DNA of 16,890 bases, from NCBI GenBank assembly GCA_028698975.1, contig JAQVVK010000025.1, positions 1-16,890 on the forward strand, read 5' to 3'. The notes below the pieces were generated by a model. The model saw only the letters and a list, made by a program, of their open reading frames with translations. It had not been told where the DNA came from and did not search any database. This document shows, piece after piece, positions 6,919-14,254 of the stretch (positions within the stretch are counted from its first letter, which is position 1; every line of letters begins with the position of its first letter). The stretch is from Victivallaceae bacterium. GTDB lineage: Bacteria; Verrucomicrobiota; Lentisphaeria; Victivallales; Victivallaceae. A program made the translations under genes and the position numbers.

Positions 6919-7380
6919 TTGGGCGAAAAACTTATACAGTCGGCGAAGTTCAAACGTGATTATGTGACACTTTCGGCGGTCACGGTGTTTTTTCTCATCG
7001 TGGCTTCCGAGGTCGCGCTCGCGATCGCTTTGCCGCTTTACGTCGGGCACGAAAATGTGCTGGTGCGGCAGGTTTCCAAGCTGGAGCTGCTTTCTGCTTT
7101 TGACGCGGTGCGCAACCGTTGCGAATCAAGCAAGGCGCGCGACGAGGGCGCAATGCAAGTGCGTCTGGTGGCGTGGCATCTCAACCTTCTGGCCAACTCT
7201 CTGCGCGACGGAGCGGATGATCTCACGCTTGACGAAATCGTTAACATTAAGCGGATTGTGAAGGAGTCCGACAAGCTGGTCGCCATGGCCGATGCCGGTA
7301 AATGGCTCTGTGTGCGTCGTAAACTTGATACCGCCAACTTTATCGACGGCCGGCTTGCGGCCGGGAAAGAGGCGAAATGA
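6919..7380 (+). CDS. Unknown single-span membrane protein at head of LPS operon
   Basis: 153 residues from a TTG start at 6919, chosen because AGGAG ends 8 nt before it; a TTG at 6913 would be only 2 nt from the same RBS. The N-terminus is basic (K4, K10, K12, R13), then one hydrophobic helix spans about residues 16-42. By the positive-inside rule the bulk of the protein would face the periplasm. The helix contains a glutamate (E31), which is unusual. The rest is helical, with heptad-like leucines around 52-60 and 85-120 (VAWHLNLLANSLRD, DEIVNIKRIVKESDKLV), so a coiled coil is possible. I recognise no family. Its stop overlaps the rfaE1 start by 4 nt (ATGA), implying translational coupling and a link to LPS or envelope assembly. 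LptC-like beta strands are not evident. Confidence 0.75.
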   Translation: MGEKLIQSAKFKRDYVTLSAVTVFFLIVASEVALAIALPLYVGHENVLVRQVSKLELLSAFDAVRNRCESSKARDEGAMQVRLVAWHLNLLANSLRDGADDLTLDEIVNIKRIVKESDKLVAMADAGKWLCVRRKLDTANFIDGRLAAGKEAK

Positions 7381-8390
7381 ACGATCTTGAATCGGTGCTG
7401 AAACGCTTTGAACGGGGGCGGGTGGCCGTAGTGGGCGACCTGATGCTTGATGTTTATCTTTGGGGACGCGTATCGCGGATTTCCCCGGAGGCGCCGGTGC
7501 CGGTGGTCAATATTTCGCGCCGTACCAGTTGTCTCGGCGGCGCGGCCAATGTGGTGCGCAACGTCGCCACGCTGGGGGCGAAAGCCCATGCGTTCGGTGT
7601 GGTCGGGGTCGACCAGTGCGCCGACGAGTTGATCTGTCTGCTGCATGAACACGGTGTGGATTCCGAGGCGGTGGTGCGCGACGGTTCGCGCCCGACCACC
7701 GAAAAAAAGCGGGTGATCGCCGGCGGTCAGCAGCTTCTGCGTGAAGATATGGAGGCGGTGACGCCGGTTGACGAAAAGATCCGACGCGACATGGTGTCAA
7801 AAGTGATCGGCAAGATACGCTCCGGCGAGCTTGACGCGGTGATCTTTGAGGATTACTGCAAGGGCGTGCTCGCCGAGTGGATGCTTGAGGAGATCGTTTC
7901 CGAGGCCGCCAAGCGCGGCGTTATCACTGCGCTCGACCCCAAACCCGGCAGCATGAAGCCGGTCAAGGGGCTTACTTTTATGAAGCCCAACCGGGGCGAG
8001 GCGTTTGCCTTGGTCGGGGTGGTGGATCGCTCTTCCCCGGATCTGCCGGTAAAAGACGACGCCGGTTTGGCCGCGGTGGCGGACAAACTGCTGGATATGT
8101 GGTCTCCGGAATATCTCTTGCTGTCGCTGGCGGCGCAGGGGATGGCGTTGGTCGAGCGCGACCGGCCGATGCGGGTCATTCCGACCCGGGCGCGCGAAGT
8201 CTTTGATGTATCAGGAGCCGGCGACACGGTTACGGCGGCGTTTACGCTGGCCATGGTTTCCGGAGCCACCCAGGTACAGGCCGCCGAATTGGCCAATCTG
8301 GCGGCGGGTGTGGTGGTCGGCAAGGTCGGCACGGTGCCGATTCAATATGACGAACTGGCCGGGGTCTTGGCCGCCGACAGCAAAAAATAA
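7377..8390 (+). CDS. rfaE1: D-glycero-beta-D-manno-heptose 7-phosphate kinase (RfaE1/HldA type)
   Basis: A PfkB-fold sugar kinase that makes heptose 1,7-bisphosphate on the route to ADP-heptose for the LPS inner core; cytoplasmic. VVGDLMLDVYLWG (18-30) and RISPEAPVPVV (34-44) are the hallmarks of the HldE kinase domain. GGAANVVRN (54-62) is PfkB signature 1, and DVSGAGDT (277-284) is signature 2 with catalytic base D283. At 337 residues it lacks the C-terminal nucleotidyltransferase domain of two-domain HldE, so a separate RfaE2 is expected elsewhere. The start overlaps the preceding stop. A related adenosine- or fructose-type kinase is unlikely given the N-terminal motifs and the kds neighbours. 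Confidence 0.92.
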   Translation: MNDLESVLKRFERGRVAVVGDLMLDVYLWGRVSRISPEAPVPVVNISRRTSCLGGAANVVRNVATLGAKAHAFGVVGVDQCADELICLLHEHGVDSEAVVRDGSRPTTEKKRVIAGGQQLLREDMEAVTPVDEKIRRDMVSKVIGKIRSGELDAVIFEDYCKGVLAEWMLEEIVSEAAKRGVITALDPKPGSMKPVKGLTFMKPNRGEAFALVGVVDRSSPDLPVKDDAGLAAVADKLLDMWSPEYLLLSLAAQGMALVERDRPMRVIPTRAREVFDVSGAGDTVTAAFTLAMVSGATQVQAAELANLAAGVVVGKVGTVPIQYDELAGVLAADSKK

Positions 8391-8399
8391 GGGTTTTAT

Positions 8400-9134
8400 A
8401 TGAGCAGACTCAAGACCGCGGTGGTGATACCGTCGCGTTACGGCAGCAGCCGTTTTCCGGGCAAGCCGCTGGCCATGTTGTGCGGCAAACCGATGGTGCA
8501 ACATGTTTACGAAAAGGCGGTGTCCTCCCATGCCGACGCGGTGCTGGTGGCGACCGACGACCAACGGATTTTTGACGCGGTTGAGGCGTTTGGCGGCCGC
8601 GCGGTGATGACTTCGCCCGATCACCCGTCGGGTACCGACCGCATCGCCGAGGCGATCGCGGTTTGCGGCGAGGAATTCGACGCGGTGATAAATGTACAGG
8701 GCGACGAGCCGCTGATACCGACCTCGGTGATCGACGAATTGATCGATCTTTTCAACGACGACCCGGCGGTCGAAATGTCAACGGTGGCAGTACCCGGCGA
8801 TCGCGCTTCCATGACCGAAAACAACGTCAAAGTGGTGATGGGAGCCGACGGTTACGCGCTTTATTTCAGCCGCTCGATGATACCGTTTCTGCGCAGCGGC
8901 GGTGTGGCGGTCACGCCCTATCTGCATTGGGGCATCTACAGTTACCGCCGGGAGGTTTTGGAGCGTTTTGTCGCGCTTCCTCCGGGGCAGTTGGAAAACT
9001 GCGAGAAACTCGAACAGTTGCGGGCTTTGGAAAACGGTATCCGCATTAAAGTCATAACCAGTAATCTCACCACGATCGGCATTGATACGCCGGCCGATCT
9101 TGAAGCCGCCGAGAAACGGCTGAAAGGAATGTGA
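8400..9134 (+). CDS. kdsB: 3-deoxy-manno-octulosonate cytidylyltransferase KdsB
   Basis: Activates Kdo with CTP to CMP-Kdo, the donor used by Kdo transferase at the inner membrane. 244 residues, the family length. IPSRYGSSRFPGKPL (10-24) is the nucleotide-binding signature. HPSGTDR (75-81) and QGDEP (100-104) contact Kdo and Mg2+. GIDTPADLEAAE (227-238) is the conserved tail. The start lies 9 nt after the rfaE1 stop with AAGGG upstream. The stop overlaps the kdsA start (TGATG). Confidence 0.96.
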   Translation: MSRLKTAVVIPSRYGSSRFPGKPLAMLCGKPMVQHVYEKAVSSHADAVLVATDDQRIFDAVEAFGGRAVMTSPDHPSGTDRIAEAIAVCGEEFDAVINVQGDEPLIPTSVIDELIDLFNDDPAVEMSTVAVPGDRASMTENNVKVVMGADGYALYFSRSMIPFLRSGGVAVTPYLHWGIYSYRREVLERFVALPPGQLENCEKLEQLRALENGIRIKVITSNLTTIGIDTPADLEAAEKRLKGM

Positions 9135-9958
9135 TGAAATCAAGTGAAAATCCGGTTACGGTCGGGGATTTCTCGATCGGCGGCGGCAAGCTCACGCTGA
9201 TCGCCGGGCCGTGCATGGCCGAGAGCGAGGATATCTGCCTCAAGGTGGCGGAATATCTGATCGGCCTTTGCGCCGAGTTTGACGTGCAGTATGTTTTCAA
9301 GGCCTCCTATGACAAAGCGAACCGCTCCAGCGGTTCGACGGTGCGCGGGCCGGGCATTGAGCAGGGGCTGAAGTTTTTGGCGTCGGTAAAAAAGCATTTC
9401 AACGTGCCGGTGATCACCGATGTGCATGAATCGGTGGAGGCGGAGCGGGCGGCGGAGGTCGTCGATATGCTCCAGATACCGGCCTTTTTGTGCCGCCAGA
9501 CCGATCTATTGAAAGCGGCGGGGCTAACCGGGCGCGCGGTCAACATAAAGAAGGGGCAGTTTATGGCTCCGGAGGATATGCGCGGCGCGGTCGAAAAGGT
9601 GCGTTCGACCGGTAACGGCAAAGTGTTGCTCACCGAGCGCGGCACGACGTTTGGCTATCACAATCTGGTGGTTGACATGCGTGCTCTTGCGGTGATGCGT
9701 TCGCTCGGTGTGCCGGTGGTTTTTGACGCTACTCATTCGGTGCAGTTGCCGGGCGGTTTGGGCAATGCTTCCGGCGGCCAGCGCGAATTTGTGCCGCAGT
9801 TGGCGCGGGCGGCGGCGGCTGTCGGTGTGGACGCGTTGTTCACCGAGGTGCATCCCGACCCGGCCAACGCGCTTTCCGACGGGCCGAATTCGCTGGATTT
9901 CAAAATGGCGCGTGAAGTGCTCAAACAGGTCAAGGCGATACATGATCTCAAATTCTGA
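9134..9958 (+). CDS. kdsA: 3-deoxy-8-phosphooctulonate synthase KdsA, metal-dependent type
   Basis: Condenses arabinose 5-phosphate and phosphoenolpyruvate to Kdo 8-phosphate in the cytoplasm. 274 residues. Motifs in order: IAGPCMAES (23-31), FKASYDKANRSS (55-66), RGPG (71-74), QIPAFLCRQTDLL (114-126), IKKGQFMAPEDM (138-149), DATHSVQLPG (198-207), EVHPDP (238-243). C27, H201, E238 and D249 correspond to the metal ligands of the Aquifex-type class II enzyme, where the E. coli type has Asn in place of the Cys. A divalent-metal enzyme is therefore expected. ATG 9134 is preferred over GTG 9131, directly adjacent, on codon preference. It overlaps kdsC by 17 nt. Confidence 0.95.
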   Translation: MKSSENPVTVGDFSIGGGKLTLIAGPCMAESEDICLKVAEYLIGLCAEFDVQYVFKASYDKANRSSGSTVRGPGIEQGLKFLASVKKHFNVPVITDVHESVEAERAAEVVDMLQIPAFLCRQTDLLKAAGLTGRAVNIKKGQFMAPEDMRGAVEKVRSTGNGKVLLTERGTTFGYHNLVVDMRALAVMRSLGVPVVFDATHSVQLPGGLGNASGGQREFVPQLARAAAAVGVDALFTEVHPDPANALSDGPNSLDFKMAREVLKQVKAIHDLKF

Positions 9959-10460
9959 CTTTCTCAAAATCCGGGCGGTGGTGCTCGATGTTGACGGCGT
10001 TTTGACCGATGGCCGATCCGGCTACGGTTTGGGCGAGGAGGTTAAGTTCTTCAATCTGCGCGACGGGCACTGGATCAAGCTGGCCATGCGCGCCGGGTTG
10101 AAAGTCGGCATATTGTCCGGCCGGTCGTCGCGGGCCAACCGCGACCGGGCGGCGGAGCTGGGGTTGAGCTTCATCTATGAGAACTGCAAGGACAAACTTG
10201 CCGGTTTTATGAAGTTGCTTGAGGAGCAATCGCTGCGTCCGGATGAGTGTTTTTATATGGGCGACGATTTGGTCGATATGCCGGTCATGCGGCGTGCCGG
10301 CGTCGCGGTGGCGGTGGCCGACGCGGTGCCGGAGCTTGACGAAGTGGCCGATTGGCGCACGAAGTTGGGTGGCGGTCATGGCGCGGTGTATGAGGCGATC
10401 CGGCGGTTGCTGATCGAACAGGGAAAATATGAAGAAGTAACGGAGCGGTACAGAAGATGA
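9942..10460 (+). CDS. kdsC: 3-deoxy-manno-octulosonate-8-phosphatase KdsC
   Basis: Dephosphorylates Kdo 8-phosphate, the step between KdsA and KdsB. A 172-residue capless HAD-superfamily phosphatase that usually forms tetramers. LDVDGVLTDG (15-24) carries nucleophile D16 and D18. ILSGR (57-61) is motif II, K84 is the likely motif III lysine, and YMGDDLVDMP (105-114) is motif IV. GGHGAVYEAI (144-153) matches the C-terminal tail that reaches the neighbouring subunit. The start lies inside the kdsA end (17 nt overlap) with only a weak purine-rich RBS, so translational coupling is likely. The stop overlaps the next start (ATGA). Confidence 0.94.
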   Translation: MISNSDFLKIRAVVLDVDGVLTDGRSGYGLGEEVKFFNLRDGHWIKLAMRAGLKVGILSGRSSRANRDRAAELGLSFIYENCKDKLAGFMKLLEEQSLRPDECFYMGDDLVDMPVMRRAGVAVAVADAVPELDEVADWRTKLGGGHGAVYEAIRRLLIEQGKYEEVTERYRR

Positions 10461-12928
10461 AGATAAGCTCTTTTTTTGCGCTGGTGCTGGCGGCGGTCGT
10501 ATGGAGTTTCTCCGCCGTGTCGGCAAATGCCGCCGGAGGCAGTATTGAGGATTTGCGGGGGCTTTCGCTCACCAAAGTCAAATTGCCGGTGTACAACAAG
10601 AAGACGCTTCAGGTCATGGCGTTTTGCGACCGGGCCGAGCGTGACGGCCGGCTGCTGGTCGGGCGAAACGTGGTGCTTGACATCATTCGCCGCAATGCCG
10701 ACATCGACCGGATACAGGACAGTTGGGGCGTGGCTCCCTATCCGCTTCGGGCCGAGCTAAAGGATGTGGTAAGTTTCTGGAGTCGGCGGCTTTACAGCGA
10801 GGGGCTGGTTTCCACCGCTCGCGGCGACGTCGATCAGGAGAACCGGATGGCGGCCGGCGGAGAACCGGTGTTTTTCCGCTCTCCGCTTTTGGATCTTGAC
10901 GGGCTGGGGTTTGAGTCGGACTTCGACCGGCGCACGGTGCTGGTCAAATCCAATGTGCGGATATTGCTCCGCATGGGCGCGTCCGATCCCCGGCGTCTCT
11001 TTGCCAAGGACGCCAAGCTGCCGGGCAACTACGAGTATGTCACCGCCACCAGCGACTCTTTGCTTATCGATATGGAGCACAATCAGATCGTGCTGATCGG
11101 AGATGTGCGGATCGACGACGCGGGTTCGACCATCGACTGCGACCGGATGACTATTTTTATCGAGCGGGGGCGGCAGGAGGCCGGTTCCGATGAGTCGCTG
11201 GAGGGGGTATCCCGCATTTTATGCGACGGCAACGTCAAGGTTATACGCCGGGCGGAGCCGGGCAGTGCCGACACCCGCGAGCAAAGCGCGTCGGCCGAGC
11301 GGCTGGTCTATAATGTACACTCAGGATTGTTGGAGTTGACCGGCACGAAGCCGTCGCCCGAGCTGCGCCGGGGCGACGAACGCATGGGCGGCAGCCGTAT
11401 TGTGGTTTACCGCGACGAGCGTCGCGCCGACGTTGAGGGCGGTTGCCGCATCAGCGTGCTTGCAGGCGGCGGCGAAGCGTCGCGCATGAATATAAGCTCT
11501 GATCGCGCCAGCTTCGATTACAAGAAGAATTTCGGCTTTTTTGACGGCAACGTGCGGGTTGACGAGTCGCGCATGTCGTTGGAGTGCGGTAATATGCGTA
11601 TTGTGTTGCGCGAGCTTGCCGCCTCCGGGGTTTCCGAGGTCGCCCGCCCGGATCGCACGACGCTGGCCGGGGTGCCGGATCTGCCGATGGGCGGTCGCCG
11701 CGAACTGGACGCCATTCGTTGCGCCGGCAAGGTCAAGATCGTGCGCAAGGCGATCGAAAACGCCGGTCGGCCGCTCACGTTTGTCGAGTGGATGCGCTGT
11801 GCTCCGGCGGCGGTTTCGCATGTGACGCTTTGCGGAGCCGAAACCGCGCCGAAACCATCGGGCGCGGCGGTGGAGAGCCGCAGCGAGGGCGGAGTTATTG
11901 AGCGGACGCTTCCGGCCAGCGCGGAGGGTGAAACCGAGATCACCGCCGATTCGAGTGATTTGAATTACAAAGCCAACCAGCTGATCTTTCAGGGTAACGT
12001 GCAGGTGCGCAATCCGCGTCTGAAACTTGATTGTGACCGGATGGAGGTCGTGCTTCAGGATCGTAAGGTTTCTGCCGGCGACGCCGCGGACGAGAAGAAA
12101 GTTGACGCCGCGTTGCCGGGAGCCGGTTCGTCGCGAGACAAGACTTTATCGCGGATTATTTGCACCGGCAATGTGCACGTCTATGACGAGCAGGGGGAAA
12201 TGAATACCGACAAGCTGACCTTGCATTTCCGCGAAGTGAAACCCGGCGAGAAATTGTCGGCTTCGATGTTCCAGAGCAACAACACTGCGGTAACAAGGGT
12301 GAGTTGCGACGGCAAGGTGGTCATGGTGAACTTCGGAAAAGAAAAACCGTCCGCCGCGAAGCCGGCAGGCGGCGACAGTGCGGTCAATCCATTTGAGTCG
12401 CTGTCATCCGGCGGAGTAAAGCGCACCATAAAATCCGACAGTGCCGACCTCAATTTTGAGAAAGGCGAGTCCGAGTTTCACGGCAAGGTCAATGTTGAAG
12501 ATGGAGAAAGCACCCTCAAGTGCGAAAACCTGTTTATCTATACGGCAACCGGTCGCGGCGCGGATGACAAAACGGCCAAGGCTTCGGGCGGCAACATCGA
12601 CGACGACCCGTTTGCCGCGGTTTCGGATCAGCGCAAAGTCAGTCGGGTCCCGACCCGGATCACGCTGGTGGACAACCTTGAATTGTCGCGTATTCTCTGC
12701 GTTGACAACGTGTCGCTGTACCGCAAGACGGCGCGCGGCGAACAGCGCGCCGGAGGCGACCGTGCCGAATACAAGGTGGCCGAGCGGACCATTGTGGTCA
12801 CCGGTTCGCCCAAGGCGCAGCCGTGGATGATGGCCGAAGACGGCCAGCGGTTTACCGGTGACAGCATTGTGGTCGATGTTGAGCATGAGAGCATGAAGGT
12901 TGAGGGCCGCACCAGGATCAAGTTCTGA
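10457..12928 (+). CDS. Giant LptC/LptA-like (OstA-fold) periplasmic protein
   Basis: 823 residues with a signal peptide (1-25, ANA-A cleavage; if uncleaved, an inner-membrane anchor). Residues about 38-172 resemble LptC: PVYNKKTLQVMAF (44-56), then LLDLDGLGFESDFD (144-157) and VKSNVRILLR (163-172). After that come about five OstA/LptA-type modules near 195-266, 275-335, 345-431, 493-626 and 656-822. Each module tends to pair an xGxV strand followed by a CDRM-like strand (IGDVRI..DCDRM, DGNVRV..ECGNM, QGNVQV..DCDRM, HGKVNV..KCENL) with a later +I-C-x-G-x-V strand (SRILCDGNV, LSRIICTGNV, LSRILCVDNV). Typical LptA is 170-250 residues. Position between kdsC and lptB is where lptC and lptA normally lie, so I infer a covalent LPS bridge replacing both. 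The cysteines recur regularly. A role as scaffold only is possible. Confidence 0.85.
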   Translation: MKISSFFALVLAAVVWSFSAVSANAAGGSIEDLRGLSLTKVKLPVYNKKTLQVMAFCDRAERDGRLLVGRNVVLDIIRRNADIDRIQDSWGVAPYPLRAELKDVVSFWSRRLYSEGLVSTARGDVDQENRMAAGGEPVFFRSPLLDLDGLGFESDFDRRTVLVKSNVRILLRMGASDPRRLFAKDAKLPGNYEYVTATSDSLLIDMEHNQIVLIGDVRIDDAGSTIDCDRMTIFIERGRQEAGSDESLEGVSRILCDGNVKVIRRAEPGSADTREQSASAERLVYNVHSGLLELTGTKPSPELRRGDERMGGSRIVVYRDERRADVEGGCRISVLAGGGEASRMNISSDRASFDYKKNFGFFDGNVRVDESRMSLECGNMRIVLRELAASGVSEVARPDRTTLAGVPDLPMGGRRELDAIRCAGKVKIVRKAIENAGRPLTFVEWMRCAPAAVSHVTLCGAETAPKPSGAAVESRSEGGVIERTLPASAEGETEITADSSDLNYKANQLIFQGNVQVRNPRLKLDCDRMEVVLQDRKVSAGDAADEKKVDAALPGAGSSRDKTLSRIICTGNVHVYDEQGEMNTDKLTLHFREVKPGEKLSASMFQSNNTAVTRVSCDGKVVMVNFGKEKPSAAKPAGGDSAVNPFESLSSGGVKRTIKSDSADLNFEKGESEFHGKVNVEDGESTLKCENLFIYTATGRGADDKTAKASGGNIDDDPFAAVSDQRKVSRVPTRITLVDNLELSRILCVDNVSLYRKTARGEQRAGGDRAEYKVAERTIVVTGSPKAQPWMMAEDGQRFTGDSIVVDVEHESMKVEGRTRIKF

Positions 12929-12969
12929 TCGGTGGGGGCGGTTTTCGGGTAAAAAACGTAATTTTGCCT

Positions 12970-12993
12970 TTTGCCGGCTTGAACTGCGGCAAA
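12970..12993. promoter_or_regulatory. Inverted repeat over the lptB -35, possible operator
   Basis: TTTGCCG (12970-12976) and CGGCAAA (12987-12993) are perfect 7 bp arms 10 bp apart that bracket the -35 hexamer TTGAAC. A bound regulator would block the promoter. As an RNA hairpin it could alternatively end read-through from the upstream gene, but no T-run follows. Confidence 0.4.
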
Positions 12994-13006
12994 GGTGGTG
13001 TATAAT
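12979..13006 (+). promoter_or_regulatory. Putative lptB promoter
   Basis: TTGAAC (12979-12984), a 16 nt spacer and TATAAT (13001-13006). Transcription would begin near 13013, at or next to the GGAGG ribosome-binding site (13013-13017), leaving a leader of only about 14 nt. Confidence 0.65.
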
Positions 13007-13026
13007 AGTAGCGGAGGCAGGCAAAC

Positions 13027-13776
13027 ATGGCCGAAGAAAATAACAATAATTGCGACAGTCTGGTGTACGCCGAAAATCTGGTGAAGACCTATCATGGCCG
13101 CCGGGTGGTGAGCGAAGTTTCGTTGTCGGTCAAGTCCGGCGAGGTTGTCGGGTTGCTCGGGCCGAACGGAGCGGGCAAGACGACCAGCTTTTATATGGTT
13201 ATGGGGCTTATCCGGCCGGATTCCGGGGCGGTGACGTTTCGCGGGGTTGACATCACTCATATGCCGATGTATAAACGGGCGCGGATGGGTATGGGTTATC
13301 TCGCGCAGGAGCCGTCGATTTTTCGCAAGCTGACGGTCGAGGAAAACATTATGGCTATCCTCGAAACGCTGGATATAAGCTCCGCCGAGCGCAAATCGCG
13401 CTGTGCCGAGCTGCTCGACGAGCTGGGTTTGACCCGGTTGTCAAAGCAGAAGGCGATGACGCTTTCGGGCGGCGAAAGGCGGCGGCTTGAAATCACCCGG
13501 GCGTTGGTGACCAACCCGGTGTTTATCATGCTTGACGAGCCGTTCAGCGGGGTGGACCCGTTGGCGGTATATGACGTGCAGCAGATAATTCTTGAGCTGA
13601 AGAAACGGAACCTCGGTATTTTGATCACCGACCACAACGTGCGCGACACGCTGTCGGTGGTTGACCGGGCCTATCTGATGTGCCAGGGCAAGATATTGGT
13701 GGAGGGTTCCAGCGAATTTCTGGTTCATGACGAGCAGGCCCGCAAAATTTATCTGGGGCCGCAGTTTTCGATGTGA
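13027..13776 (+). CDS. lptB: LPS export ABC transporter ATP-binding protein LptB
   Basis: The ATPase that drives LPS extraction by LptFG and its passage to the periplasmic bridge; on the cytoplasmic face of the inner membrane. 249 residues. Walker A GPNGAGKTT (45-53), Q-loop YLAQEPSIFRKLTVEEN (91-107), signature LSGGERRR (146-153), Walker B FIMLDEPF (166-173), H-loop TDHNVRDTL (201-209). The Q-loop region and GVDPLAV after Walker B are characteristic of LptB rather than other ABC ATPases. GGAGG lies 9 nt before the ATG. It has its own promoter, 98 bp after the LptC/LptA-like gene. lptF and lptG are not in the window. Confidence 0.96.
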   Translation: MAEENNNNCDSLVYAENLVKTYHGRRVVSEVSLSVKSGEVVGLLGPNGAGKTTSFYMVMGLIRPDSGAVTFRGVDITHMPMYKRARMGMGYLAQEPSIFRKLTVEENIMAILETLDISSAERKSRCAELLDELGLTRLSKQKAMTLSGGERRRLEITRALVTNPVFIMLDEPFSGVDPLAVYDVQQIILELKKRNLGILITDHNVRDTLSVVDRAYLMCQGKILVEGSSEFLVHDEQARKIYLGPQFSM

Positions 13777-13782
13777 CAATCT

Positions 13783-13797
13783 CCGGAAACGTTCCGG
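13783..13797 (+). other. Small hairpin between lptB and hpf
   Basis: CCGGAA-ACG-TTCCGG forms a perfect 6 bp stem 6 nt after the lptB stop and 7 bp before the hpf RBS region. There is no T-run, so it is not a classical terminator; it may protect the transcript end or slow ribosomes between the two genes. Confidence 0.35.
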
Positions 13798-13818
13798 GTC
13801 AAAGGAAGGAGTGCGCTT

Positions 13819-14172
13819 ATGAAAATCAATGTCGCCGGTCGTCAGTGTGAGGTTACTCCGCAGATCCGCGATTATGTCGAAACTCAGGTTTCGGCGGCGG
13901 TTTCCGACAAGGCATTGCTGGTTACCAGCGTCAACGTGGTGATCGAGCGCAACGGCAACCGTTTCTCCTCGACGGTGGTGGTCAACTGCAAGTACCATGT
14001 GCTGCCGGCTTCGGTGGAGGATTTTGATCTGGCCAAATCGTTTGACGCCGCGCTTCGCAAGGTGGAGGCTCAGCTTACGACCATCAGCGAAAAGCTCAGG
14101 TCGCATCAGGCGATGCCGCTTTGTGACAGCGAGGCAAAAAAGGCGGCTGAGAAGGCGGAGGCCGACAAGTAG
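13819..14172 (+). CDS. hpf: Ribosome hibernation-promoting factor, short form
   Basis: 117 residues of the HPF/YfiA (sigma-54 modulation) family. MKINVAGRQCEVTPQIRDYV at the N-terminus is the usual start of the beta-alpha-beta-beta-beta-alpha fold; the second helix around 68-95 (FDLAKSFDAALRKVEAQL) is also typical. It would bind the 30S decoding region and inactivate ribosomes at rest. It lacks the C-terminal dimerisation domain of the long form; instead there is a short charged tail rich in Lys, Glu and Ala (104-117). AGGAAGGAG precedes the ATG by 7 nt. The location just after lptB repeats the proteobacterial lptB-rpoN-hpf order with rpoN missing. Confidence 0.9.
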   Translation: MKINVAGRQCEVTPQIRDYVETQVSAAVSDKALLVTSVNVVIERNGNRFSSTVVVNCKYHVLPASVEDFDLAKSFDAALRKVEAQLTTISEKLRSHQAMPLCDSEAKKAAEKAEADK

Positions 14173-14203
14173 TTTGCGGTCGTCGCGGTAAAATAACCAT
14201 GCG

Positions 14204-14229
14204 GCCCGAATCCGTCTGCGGGTTCGGGC
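14204..14229 (+). terminator. Hairpin after hpf, probable terminator
   Basis: GCCCGAATCCG (14204-14214), loop TCTG, CGGGTTCGGGC (14219-14229): an 11 bp GC-rich stem with one T-G pair. The downstream TGTTCGCATTAT is only mildly T-rich, so termination may be partial. It separates hpf from the mrp-purU-wzy run. Confidence 0.5.
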
Positions 14230-14254
14230 TGTTCGCATTATACGGGAGGGGTAA

